A stretch of 64,000 nucleotides of DNA from Natronospirillum sp965602035 (GTDB taxonomy: Bacteria; Pseudomonadota; Gammaproteobacteria; Pseudomonadales; Natronospirillaceae): positions 2,542,001 through 2,606,000 of the forward strand of contig OZ271919.1 in the NCBI GenBank assembly GCA_965602035.1, given 5' to 3'. Below the pieces are notes generated by a model. It made no database searches and had not been told where the DNA came from. It saw nothing but the letters and a program-made list of their open reading frames with translations. The position numbers were made by a program, and so were the translations under genes. Shown here one piece after another: positions 42,787 through 51,463 of this stretch. How positions within the stretch are numbered: the stretch's first letter is position 1; the number at the start of each line of letters is the position of its first letter.

Positions 42787-45545
42787 CGTCGGACGGCACC
42801 CGGGAACCGATCAATAATCCGCCGGTCCGAAACGCGGGCGTCGACCGGCGCCGGGTTGCCTGCCTTGCCCTGTTCTCATTGCTGGGGGCTGTGGCACACC
42901 TGGTGCCTGTGCCGCTCATGTTTGGTGTGCACGTTCTGCCTGGTACGGTATTACCCTACCTGGTTCTGCTTAACGTCGGATTAATTTCAGCTCTTCTGGT
43001 TGCCCTCCCCGGGTTGCTGGTCATCGCACTCGTTTCTCTGAGTCCGGCGACGGCCTTTATTCTGCTCTCTGACCTGCTGGTTGTCGGGCTACTGACACGG
43101 CGATTTCCACGGCTTGAATTTCCCCTGCTGGTCGCCATGGTCTGGCTGCCGGTCGGGGCTCTTTTCAGTTATCTGTTACTCAGATTGGGTGTGGCAGTAC
43201 CGGCCCCCGAAGCTCGGCTCCAGTCACTCGCCCTCGCATTCAATGCCATTGCCGCCGCCGCACTGGCTGTGGGGCTTAAGCATATGCTCGCCAGCCGGGT
43301 TTTCGGGCTCCGTTCCCCGATATCGATCAGTGATGTGATGTTCTTTGTCCCTACGCTGATGGTTATCAGTGTGTCGGCGCTACTGCTCCACGCCGTCAGT
43401 CTGTCGCAACTGAATATGATGGAACGGCAGTTTTCCGAGCGTCTGTCGGCCGCCCAACGCTCAATTATCGTTGAGACTGAGGAACTGTTGAACTCGCTCG
43501 ACAATGAACTGGGTCAGATCAGCGAACAATGTTTTGCCGAGAACCGGGCAGCGGCTTCTTCCTGGCTGTGCGTCAGTCGCCTGCTACCCCTGTCGGAGTG
43601 GTCTGCCGTCTATTTTCGTTCGGATGATAGTGAGAGCTGGCGGCTTTTTGGCCGCTCTGAATGGCTCAGAACCCGGCCGGGTGTCTCGGCCGACCGTCCG
43701 GGCTTCCGGGAGCCGCCCACAGAAGCCTGGCAGTACCGCGCCAGCGGGAATGGCTCGCTCTACTTCATCAGGCCCAGCAGTCACTGGCCGGGTGCGATGA
43801 TCGGTGGCGTGGCTGACCTCTCATCCGGTGCTGATTCACAATGGCCCGGCGCAGCAGGCCGTTCCGAGCGTTTTTCCTGGGTTCTGAACGGTGAAACCCT
43901 GGCTACCTCTGCGCCGTCAGTAACCGACAAACGCATGGTGGCGCGTGATTATGGGAATCTGGAGCGATTTACGGACGACCTCTCTGCGTCAGCAACGCAA
44001 ACCGACGGAGAACAGGTAGGCACGTGGCGCGATGGTGTATACGCGCTCAATACCTCCTTCGCTGCACTGGGCCTGCCAATGCCCGGATCTTTGAGACTGG
44101 AAGTCAGCCCTCAGTCCGAGTTGGCCCTGATGAATCGTGTATTCACGGTCGCGCTGATGGCCGTGGTGGGTTTCCTGCTGCTGACGTTATTACTGAGTCG
44201 TTCGCTTGCGCGCTGGCTGGTCGTGCCGATGAACTCTCTGGTTCGCTCTGCGCAGAGCATTCCCGGGGCAGTGCGTACCCGCGAATCGCCGGAGGCTCTG
44301 GGTACACAATTGCCCGTTGTGGAAATGCAGGCATTGCAATCAAGCCTCGCGGATATGCACGTATTGCTTCGTCAACAATACGAACTGGAACGTGATCATC
44401 GGAACCGTCTGAGCCAGGCCGTGGCCGAGCGTACTCACGAACTGGAAGCCGCCTACCGTCATATCACCAATATCCTGGATTCCATGGACGGTGTTCTCTG
44501 GTCTGCGCGGCGCGGGGAAAAAGGCCCTGTACTTGAGCTTGTAACCCGCGGGGTTGAAGCGATGACCGGTTACAGAGCCGAACGCTGGCAGTCTGAAACC
44601 AGGCGCCTGCTGGTCAGGGTGCCTCGTTCCGAAAGAGCGACCTTGTCTGACAGTATCCGGGCCATGTCTGAAGACGGATTCGGTGAATTTGAACTGGGCT
44701 TCTACCATGCCCGGGGCGATTTACGGCGGTTCCGGATCAGACACTGGCTGGTTCTCGACAGCCGGGGCAAACCGGCCAGCATTGCCGGCCTCGTTCTGGA
44801 CCATACGGCCTGGGTCGAGGCGCAGGAAAAAATTCGGGCGCAGGAAGAGCTTCTGGTGCATCAATCGCGACGCGCGGCGATGGGTGAGATTGTCTCGAAC
44901 GTCGCCCACCAGTGGCGACAGCCGTTAAACAGCATACGCCTCCAGTTGGCGAATATCGCCGATGCACTGGATCACGACGAATTGACACCCGACGACCTCC
45001 GCCGAAGCCTGCGCCGGGGCGACGATTTGATTCAGCAGATGAATCAGACAGTGCGTAATTTCATGACATTTTTCCGGCCTGGTGGTGACCCGGTCGTGTT
45101 TGAGTTGTCCGAGCTGCTGAAACAAGCCTGCGATATTGCCGCGGGCAGTCTGGGAGATGTTCCGATTCAATTCGACATGAACGCACGGGATAGTGTCCGG
45201 GTCAGTGGTTTTCCCAATGAAATGCTCCAGGCGTTGCTGATTGTGTTACAGAATGCCCGGGAAGCGATCGAACGTGAGGCGCCTGACCAGGGTCGAATCG
45301 CTGCGTCGCTGCGCGTCAATGGCGACTGGGCAATAGTGACCATTGAAGACAACGGAGAGGGTGTCAGCGAATCTGGCATAGACCATGTTTTCGACCCTTA
45401 TTTCACAATCAAGTCGGAAAGCGCGGGAATGGGCCTCTATATGGCAAAGGGGCTGGTTGAAGGCCAGATGCATGGTGCCATAACGATCGACAACAGTGAG
45501 CAGGGCGCAGTGGTTACGCTCCGTATTCCGGTCGCCGGGACCTGA
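42783..45545 (+). CDS. Large membrane histidine kinase with multi-span N-terminus
   Basis: A 920-residue kinase. Residues ~25-185 hold about six hydrophobic segments like an integral-membrane sensor of MASE type, but no named family is clear. A further helix at about 190-210 is followed by a ~240-residue probably periplasmic domain and a helix at about 455-475 (VFTVALMAVVGFLLLTLLLS). A HAMP-like stretch and a PAS domain (about 560-680) follow. Phospho-His709 is in VSNVAHQWRQPLN, and the HATPase includes NAREAIEREAPDQGRIAA, EDNGEGVSESG and AGMGLYMAKGLVE. The AHQWRQPLN H-box recurs in the kinase at 49763. Start overlaps the ankyrin gene. Confidence 0.88.
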   Translation: MTSDGTREPINNPPVRNAGVDRRRVACLALFSLLGAVAHLVPVPLMFGVHVLPGTVLPYLVLLNVGLISALLVALPGLLVIALVSLSPATAFILLSDLLVVGLLTRRFPRLEFPLLVAMVWLPVGALFSYLLLRLGVAVPAPEARLQSLALAFNAIAAAALAVGLKHMLASRVFGLRSPISISDVMFFVPTLMVISVSALLLHAVSLSQLNMMERQFSERLSAAQRSIIVETEELLNSLDNELGQISEQCFAENRAAASSWLCVSRLLPLSEWSAVYFRSDDSESWRLFGRSEWLRTRPGVSADRPGFREPPTEAWQYRASGNGSLYFIRPSSHWPGAMIGGVADLSSGADSQWPGAAGRSERFSWVLNGETLATSAPSVTDKRMVARDYGNLERFTDDLSASATQTDGEQVGTWRDGVYALNTSFAALGLPMPGSLRLEVSPQSELALMNRVFTVALMAVVGFLLLTLLLSRSLARWLVVPMNSLVRSAQSIPGAVRTRESPEALGTQLPVVEMQALQSSLADMHVLLRQQYELERDHRNRLSQAVAERTHELEAAYRHITNILDSMDGVLWSARRGEKGPVLELVTRGVEAMTGYRAERWQSETRRLLVRVPRSERATLSDSIRAMSEDGFGEFELGFYHARGDLRRFRIRHWLVLDSRGKPASIAGLVLDHTAWVEAQEKIRAQEELLVHQSRRAAMGEIVSNVAHQWRQPLNSIRLQLANIADALDHDELTPDDLRRSLRRGDDLIQQMNQTVRNFMTFFRPGGDPVVFELSELLKQACDIAAGSLGDVPIQFDMNARDSVRVSGFPNEMLQALLIVLQNAREAIEREAPDQGRIAASLRVNGDWAIVTIEDNGEGVSESGIDHVFDPYFTIKSESAGMGLYMAKGLVEGQMHGAITIDNSEQGAVVTLRIPVAGT

Positions 45546-45560
45546 CGAACCGACAGGGGT

Positions 45561-46430
45561 TCAGTGATCGAGCATGCCTTCAAGGGCATCAATTGTCATT
45601 TCAAGCGCGTCAATGACGCTTTCCTGCTCATCCATGTTTTCGAGCCGCTCGCGTGCGTCACGCACGGCCATCATGCCCAGTTGGTTGCCATTGGTGCGAA
45701 ACTGGCCGATAGTCATTTCAACAGGGAAGATCTGTTTTTCCAGGTTGATATGCCGCACGATCATGGGCTCGTTCAGCTCAGCGGTCTCGTCAATAACCGA
45801 ACGCAGCCAGTCACCGTAGTGATTGTCGAAAAACAGGGAAAGGTTCTCGCCGGTGGCATCGTCGGCGTTGATGCCGTAAAGCATCTGAAAGCGCCGGTTG
45901 ACCTCGACCACATTGAGTGTCTCCCAATCGAACACGCAGAACGCATCCATTGCCGTCCAGAATATCGCCCGGTACCGGGCTTCATTTTCCTGCAGGTAAT
46001 GGTTGGCTTCCTGCAGCGCATGCTCCATTTGCAGCTGCCGGGCGGTTTTCAGCAGCGCCTGCTGGAGTTGTTGTGGGTCAACGGGCTTCAGAATGAACTG
46101 ATCCACGCCCGCATTGATCGCTTCCAGCAGGTAATCCGTTTCCTCGTGTGCCGTTGTCACAAGAACCGGTAAGTGGCTGTGATGCTCGCGCAGGCGATGC
46201 GTGAGTGTCAGGCCATCCATTATCGGCATTCTTATATCGGTTATCACCAGGTCCGGCCCCAGGTCTGTCACCGCCTGCAATCCCTCTGCGCCATCCGAGG
46301 CGGTAATCACCCTGTCGAATCGACGCCGCAGGAACACGGTGAGCTCGGCCCTGACATCGTCGTTATCCTCCACATACAGAACCGTGAGTGTTCTGAGGAA
46401 ATCCAGTAACGGCTGGTTGTCCGGGGCCAT
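45561..46430 (-). CDS. Receiver-PAS response regulator
   Basis: A 289-residue protein on the opposite strand to its neighbours. The receiver (residues 12-130) has Asp65 in VITDIRMPIMDGL and Lys in ILKPVDPQQL. A short coiled coil (LLKTARQLQMEHALQEANHYLQENEARY) leads to a PAS domain (about 150-265: FWTAMDAFCVFDWETLNVVEVNRRFQMLYG). No kinase, GGDEF or DNA-binding domain follows, so it presumably signals by protein contact. A gggaga ribosome site precedes its ATG. It is convergent with the 920-residue kinase and divergent from the CheB-CheR-PAS gene. Confidence 0.87.
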   Translation of the reverse strand: MAPDNQPLLDFLRTLTVLYVEDNDDVRAELTVFLRRRFDRVITASDGAEGLQAVTDLGPDLVITDIRMPIMDGLTLTHRLREHHSHLPVLVTTAHEETDYLLEAINAGVDQFILKPVDPQQLQQALLKTARQLQMEHALQEANHYLQENEARYRAIFWTAMDAFCVFDWETLNVVEVNRRFQMLYGINADDATGENLSLFFDNHYGDWLRSVIDETAELNEPMIVRHINLEKQIFPVEMTIGQFRTNGNQLGMMAVRDARERLENMDEQESVIDALEMTIDALEGMLDH

Positions 46431-46701
46431 GTTTTTCTCCCGTTAAACCCGCACACAGAGGCGGCATGATCGATAAGCCGGCACATCGGAGGCCTGACGC
46501 GCCTGTCTACGTTAACCAATGTAAACATCCTGGCGCGGAATTGCCATGCCACGATCCGGATCGACTCCGGCGTCGGATCGCTCGGTCTGGCTTTCACCGT
46601 TGGCAGGAAAGACAGGCTCACTGACTTGCCGTAAGATGCTGTATACATCGAGTACAAATTGGTTGCGTCGCATGCTGGCGCGGGAGAGCGGAAGCGGAGA
46701 C

Positions 46702-49700
46702 ATGGCTGTAAGCAGTAGCAGCAGCGGGGGCGACACTGCCCGTCCGGATTATCTGGTCGCGGTCGGTGCGTCAGCCGGAGGGCTGGAGGCGCTGATCGAG
46801 TTGGTGGGGCGTTTCAGAGCGCCGGGAGCCGCGTTGGTGATTGTTCAACATCTGTCGCCCGATCACCGTTCCATGATGGCTGATTTGCTGTCCCGTCATA
46901 CCGACTGGCCTGTTCAGGCCGTGCGCGAAGGGGAGCAGGTGCGTCGTGCCAATGTCTACCTGATACCACCCGGGAAACAGCTCACCATAGACAACAGCCT
47001 CCTGCACCTTGCGCCGAGGAAATCGCAACGCGGGGTGTCCCACCCGATCGATGAATTCATGCTGTCGGTGTCACGGTCATGGGGACCGCGCAGCATTGCG
47101 GTCATTCTTTCCGGTACGGGCACTGACGGGGCCGAGGGAATTCGGGCCGTGAGCAAGGCCGGCGGCAGAGTGCTTGTGCAGGACCCGAACGAAGCCGCGT
47201 TTGATGGCATGCCGCGCAGCGCCGTTGAGACCGGTGTTGCCGAGACGGTATTACCCGTGGCGGGTCTCGTCACGCACCTCCAGTCTATCGTATCGGAACA
47301 ACCGCCAGAGAACGCTGCTTCCGAAGCCGCATCCGATATGACGGATACCTCGATAGAGGCAATGCCGGCTATGGATCTGTCGGAGGCTCAGGTGCAGGAA
47401 ATACTGCGGATACTCCGTGAATCCGGGGCCGGCGATTTCGGCGGCTACAAGACGGATGCGCTATTGCGGCGAGTCGATCAGCGCTGTCGGTTATTGCGCT
47501 ATGCTGACCCGACCGATTACCTGGCGCTGCTGGCGGATAGCGAGAGTGAACGCACGTTTCTCGCGCGCGAATTGCTGATTCCCCTGACCCATTTTTTTCG
47601 TGATCCAGCCGTGTTTGAACATCTCAGCGCGGCCGTTGTGAAGCCACTGGTTGAGCAGGCAGCGGGCAAAAGGGAGTTGCGGGTATGGTGCGCCGGTGTC
47701 GCCACCGGAGAGGAGGCTTATTCGGTATCAATGTTGTTCCTCGAAGCGGGCAGCCAGCTCGGTGTCCCGGTAGACCTGAAGCTGTTTGCGACCGATATCG
47801 ATGGACGGCTGGTGGATCAGGGAGCAGAGGGAACCTATAGCGTCGAGCATGTCGAATCCGAAGTATCAGCGGTGCGACGGCAGCGCTGGTTTGAACCGGT
47901 CGACGAGTCGGGGTACCGGGCACGCCGTGCCATCCGTTCACCTATTGTATTTGCTCGCCACAATCTGGTGTCGGACCCGCCCTTTACCCGGGTAGACCTG
48001 GTGGTGTGCCGCAATGTACTCATCTACCTTCGTCACGCTGCGCAACAGCAGGTATTGGAACGTCTCCATTATAGCCTGAAACCAGGTGGCTATCTGTTGC
48101 TGGGCCATACGGAAACGCCCGGTTCGCTGGCCGAGCGTTTCGAGACGATCGCACCAGACCCGGCCAGCCAGGATGTCACTGGACTCTACAGGCTGCGTCG
48201 CTCCGCGCCACCGGCCCGCTTCCAGTCCGGTGCCGATGGGCATTCAAACCGGAACTCCCCCCTGTCACCGGCCGACGCGGAATCGTCCGGGCCGGGTATT
48301 CACCGTGGTGGAGGTGGATTCGGGCCAGACAGTGACGAATCTCAGGTTGTCGACCGGTTACAGAAGCGGATACAGGCCGCCTATCTGCCCCCGACCCTGA
48401 TACTGAATGGGCGCGGCGAGCTGGTTCATGTCTTCGGTGATGTACAGAACATTCTCAGAATCGGCTCGGGAGCGGCGTCTTTCCGACTTGACCGCATTCT
48501 GCCTCCTGGCTTTCTGCCCGCGACACAGGCGTTGGTCGACAAGGCACTGAGCGCCGGAGCAGATTCGTCTTCTCCGATGCGAGGCGACACGGCAACCGGT
48601 GATGACGGCAGTGTATACCGGCTCGAGGCGCAGTCTGTGGCGTTGCCGGATCAGTCGCCCTTCATCGCCGTAAGCTTTCTTGTCGAGAACCCCGGCAGCG
48701 CGGCGTCGCGCGCGGTGCCGGTTAATACAGGGGGCCGGAGCACAGAAGGCTTGCCTTCAGACTGGGAGCAATATGCGCGGAATCTGGAGCGGGAGCTGAC
48801 CAGCGCCCGGCTCAGCGAACGTCGCAGTATTGAAGCGCTGGAGAGCACCAATGAAGAGCTTCAGGCCTCTAACGAGGAAATGACTACCTCCAATGAGGAA
48901 TTGCAGAGCACCAATGAAGAGCTGCAATCGCTCAACGAAGAGCTTTATAGCGTCAATGCCGAGCTTCAGGAGAAAATTCGACAGCTCAACCAACTGCACC
49001 ATGATCTCGACAACATGGGTCACGCACTCGGCGTTGCGTCCGTGTTTGTGGATCAGGACCTGAGAATACGTCGCTACACCGAAGGCATCACGCAGTTTGT
49101 GCCTTTGACTGCGCGCGATGTGGGCCGTTACCTCGGTGAGTTCGCGTTGGACCACTTGTCGACAGAGCTGCTGGACGACATTCGCCGTTGTATATCAGAG
49201 GGGCACTACGTCGAAACGGAAATTGCCTCCGGTGAAAACGGGGGCACATCGATGTCCTGGTTGCGGATCATGCCGTACTTCGAGCGTGCACAACAGGTAA
49301 CCGGTGCTGTGGTTCTGTTGTCCAACCTCTCAATGGTGCAGGCGCTGGTGCAGCAGAAGCCGGTAATCGATGCGCTGCCGCAGCAGTTATTGGTGCTGGA
49401 CGATCAGAAGCACCTGTTGCTGGCAAACAGGCCCGACAGCGATTGGCCGGCGAGCGCACATGCCGCACTGATGCAGTCGCTGCAACTGGCACCGGAGTCC
49501 GATCTGGTTGAACAAAGCGACCTGATGTGTGAGCAGCGCTGGTTCGCCCGGGCCAGGGCCGGTGACTCGCTGGCGCGTGCCCTGTTGGACTGTATGGCGG
49601 CTGACTCAGGCCGGTCAGTACAGGTATCGGCCGGTGATGCAGAGAATGAGTTGTCACTGATTCGCATCTGGAGTCGTCCGGTTCGTCAGGGCAAACGTAG

Positions 49701-49740
49701 TAACTATCTGATTGTGCTGCAGAGTGAGCACAATACGTGA
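46702..49740 (+). CDS. CheB-CheR-PAS hybrid protein (1)
   Basis: A 1012-residue fusion. I start it at ATG 46702 (ggaga site); the frame is open further to 46546 but that part has no family similarity. The CheB methylesterase domain (about residues 15-195) has Ser24 in VGASAGGLEAL, HLSPDHRSMMADLLSRHT and LSGTGTDGAEG. The CheR domain (about 220-490) has TGEEAYSVSMLFLEAG, ATDIDGRLVD and VCRNVLIYLR. A heptad coiled coil at about 710-765 repeats NEELQ-type segments. Two PAS-like regions follow. No receiver precedes CheB, and no kinase domain is attached. A paralogue lies at 51451, inverted. Confidence 0.9.
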   Translation: MAVSSSSSGGDTARPDYLVAVGASAGGLEALIELVGRFRAPGAALVIVQHLSPDHRSMMADLLSRHTDWPVQAVREGEQVRRANVYLIPPGKQLTIDNSLLHLAPRKSQRGVSHPIDEFMLSVSRSWGPRSIAVILSGTGTDGAEGIRAVSKAGGRVLVQDPNEAAFDGMPRSAVETGVAETVLPVAGLVTHLQSIVSEQPPENAASEAASDMTDTSIEAMPAMDLSEAQVQEILRILRESGAGDFGGYKTDALLRRVDQRCRLLRYADPTDYLALLADSESERTFLARELLIPLTHFFRDPAVFEHLSAAVVKPLVEQAAGKRELRVWCAGVATGEEAYSVSMLFLEAGSQLGVPVDLKLFATDIDGRLVDQGAEGTYSVEHVESEVSAVRRQRWFEPVDESGYRARRAIRSPIVFARHNLVSDPPFTRVDLVVCRNVLIYLRHAAQQQVLERLHYSLKPGGYLLLGHTETPGSLAERFETIAPDPASQDVTGLYRLRRSAPPARFQSGADGHSNRNSPLSPADAESSGPGIHRGGGGFGPDSDESQVVDRLQKRIQAAYLPPTLILNGRGELVHVFGDVQNILRIGSGAASFRLDRILPPGFLPATQALVDKALSAGADSSSPMRGDTATGDDGSVYRLEAQSVALPDQSPFIAVSFLVENPGSAASRAVPVNTGGRSTEGLPSDWEQYARNLERELTSARLSERRSIEALESTNEELQASNEEMTTSNEELQSTNEELQSLNEELYSVNAELQEKIRQLNQLHHDLDNMGHALGVASVFVDQDLRIRRYTEGITQFVPLTARDVGRYLGEFALDHLSTELLDDIRRCISEGHYVETEIASGENGGTSMSWLRIMPYFERAQQVTGAVVLLSNLSMVQALVQQKPVIDALPQQLLVLDDQKHLLLANRPDSDWPASAHAALMQSLQLAPESDLVEQSDLMCEQRWFARARAGDSLARALLDCMAADSGRSVQVSAGDAENELSLIRIWSRPVRQGKRSNYLIVLQSEHNT

Positions 49741-49762
49741 TCGGGCGGACGACGAGCAGATA

Positions 49763-51463
49763 ATGACAGAGAGTGATCGACAGGAATCAGATTCGAGCGT
49801 TTCGGCTGCTATTGAAGCAGTTCGTGGCGGTCGCCTCAATGAGGCACTGCGCATGCTGGCCCAGGGTGACCTGGAGCAGACAGAGCTGGAAGAAACGCTG
49901 CGTATCTACCATGCGGAGCTGCATATTCAGAATGATGAGCTCCGGCAGTCGCAGCGTCGCATAGAGCGCTCACAGGCTCGTTTTGCCCAATTGTTCGATA
50001 GTCAGCCGACGCCACTGATCGTGCTTGATCAGAACGGTATTGTTCAGTCCAGCAATCGCTCCGCGCAAAGCCGATTCGGGCTGTCACGGGAGCAGTTCAC
50101 CGGCCGTTTTTTCGTACGGCTTGTCACGCCCGAAGACCAGGCCGGATTCGTGGAACTGCTGGATAGTCTGGGAAACCGAACGGAAACCGGATTGCAGGAA
50201 CTGGTGCTCGAAATCGGCTCCGAATCCTTCCCGGCATTGGTGAACCTGGCTCGCATTCCGGGCACATCAGCGGACCCCCATGACCAGAGCCAGTTCGATA
50301 TTATTGCGCATCTCGTTGATATCTCGGCGCTGAAGCGTAAAGAGCGTCAGGTACGGGAGCAGTCGGAACTGCTCAGTAATCTGTCGAATGAAGCACCCGG
50401 CTTGCTACTGCAATTTGAGGCCAGTCAAAAGGGGGTCCGGCAAATCGCCTATGTCAGCCAAGGTAGCCAGAGCCTGCTCGGCTACAGCCCACCGCAGCTT
50501 ATGGCGCAACCGGAGTTGCTTTTCGCGCGGGTCCACGAAGACGATCGGGCCCGCATCGAACAGCTTTTCGCGGAGCAGAAGACCGGCGCTAAGGAAATCG
50601 AATACCGAGTCCAGCGGCTGGCGGGCGAGGGATGGATCTGGCTGCGCCTCGCAGTTCATTCTGTGGAGCGCCAGGGCACGCGTACCTGGTTTGGCTACCT
50701 GGAAGACATCACAGCGCGGCGCGAAACCACCCGAATGTTGATAACTCAGGCACGCCGGGCCGCAATGGGGGATATGCTGACCGGCATTACGCACCAATGG
50801 AAGCAGCCGCTGAATGCATTGTCCCTGTGCCTGACCAACCTCGAAGACGCCATCGAGCTGCAGGAGCTCGACGAGGACGTAGCCCGCGAGCATGTTAGTC
50901 AGGCGCGTGATTATCTGGCGCAGATGAGTCAGACCGTAACTGATTTTGTTCAGTTTTTTCGGCCTGACCGAGCGCCTCAGGCGGTCAATGTGGCGGATGA
51001 AGCAAATAAGGCAATCGGCCTGATGCAGCAGGCCTTCCAGAAGAACGGTGTTGCGGTGTCAACCGACCGGCTTGAAGCCGATATGACGGTAACCGGACAG
51101 CCTCCCGAGCTGCTGCAGGTATTCATGGTGCTCTTGCAGAATGCGGTGGATGCGTTGACCAAAGTTAACGTTGAAAAACCGCGCATTGAGCTGTGGTCCG
51201 AGACCGGCGCAGATCGGTATCGAGTCGGTATCAGTGACAATGCCGGTACCCTGACCCAGGACCAGGCCACCTCCGCCTTTGAGGCCTATGTCACGACCAA
51301 GAGCGACGGCACCGGCATTGGCCTGTACATTGCCCGGCTCATCACCGAGTCCACTTTTAACGGGGAAATTCGTGCAGATACCTCAGTCAGCGGCTGCACC
51401 TGTTTCTATCTGGACCTTCCTGCCCCGCCGCAAGGCGATATTGCCGCCGGTCAGGACGGTTGA
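49763..51463 (+). CDS. PAS sensor histidine kinase
   Basis: A 566-residue soluble kinase starting at ATG 49763, 22 bases after the CheB-CheR-PAS stop. Two PAS domains (about residues 75-195 and 215-320; second FEASQKGVRQIAYVSQGSQSLLGYSPPQL) precede the H-box, with His344 in ITHQWKQPLNALSL. The HATPase domain has VLLQNAVDALTKVN, ISDNAGTLTQDQ and GTGIGLYIARLI. The H-box type is shared with the 920-residue kinase. Its neighbours on both sides are CheB-CheR-PAS hybrids, with which it likely forms one pathway. Confidence 0.9.
   Translation: MTESDRQESDSSVSAAIEAVRGGRLNEALRMLAQGDLEQTELEETLRIYHAELHIQNDELRQSQRRIERSQARFAQLFDSQPTPLIVLDQNGIVQSSNRSAQSRFGLSREQFTGRFFVRLVTPEDQAGFVELLDSLGNRTETGLQELVLEIGSESFPALVNLARIPGTSADPHDQSQFDIIAHLVDISALKRKERQVREQSELLSNLSNEAPGLLLQFEASQKGVRQIAYVSQGSQSLLGYSPPQLMAQPELLFARVHEDDRARIEQLFAEQKTGAKEIEYRVQRLAGEGWIWLRLAVHSVERQGTRTWFGYLEDITARRETTRMLITQARRAAMGDMLTGITHQWKQPLNALSLCLTNLEDAIELQELDEDVAREHVSQARDYLAQMSQTVTDFVQFFRPDRAPQAVNVADEANKAIGLMQQAFQKNGVAVSTDRLEADMTVTGQPPELLQVFMVLLQNAVDALTKVNVEKPRIELWSETGADRYRVGISDNAGTLTQDQATSAFEAYVTTKSDGTGIGLYIARLITESTFNGEIRADTSVSGCTCFYLDLPAPPQGDIAAGQDG

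Noticed and set aside
46561..46650. Sigma-28 promoter before the first CheB-CheR-PAS gene
   Set aside because: A gccg element is present near 46628 but the -10 and the spacing to any -35 do not fit.
46546..46701. 52-residue N-terminal extension of the first CheB-CheR-PAS protein
   Set aside because: No family similarity, and the ATG at 46702 has a good ribosome site and fits the CheB start.
48830..48975. DNA tandem repeat in the CheB-CheR-PAS gene
   Set aside because: The ~21-base periodicity comes from heptads of a coiled coil (NEELQ-type repeats) with varied codons; the same holds for about 51840-51970.
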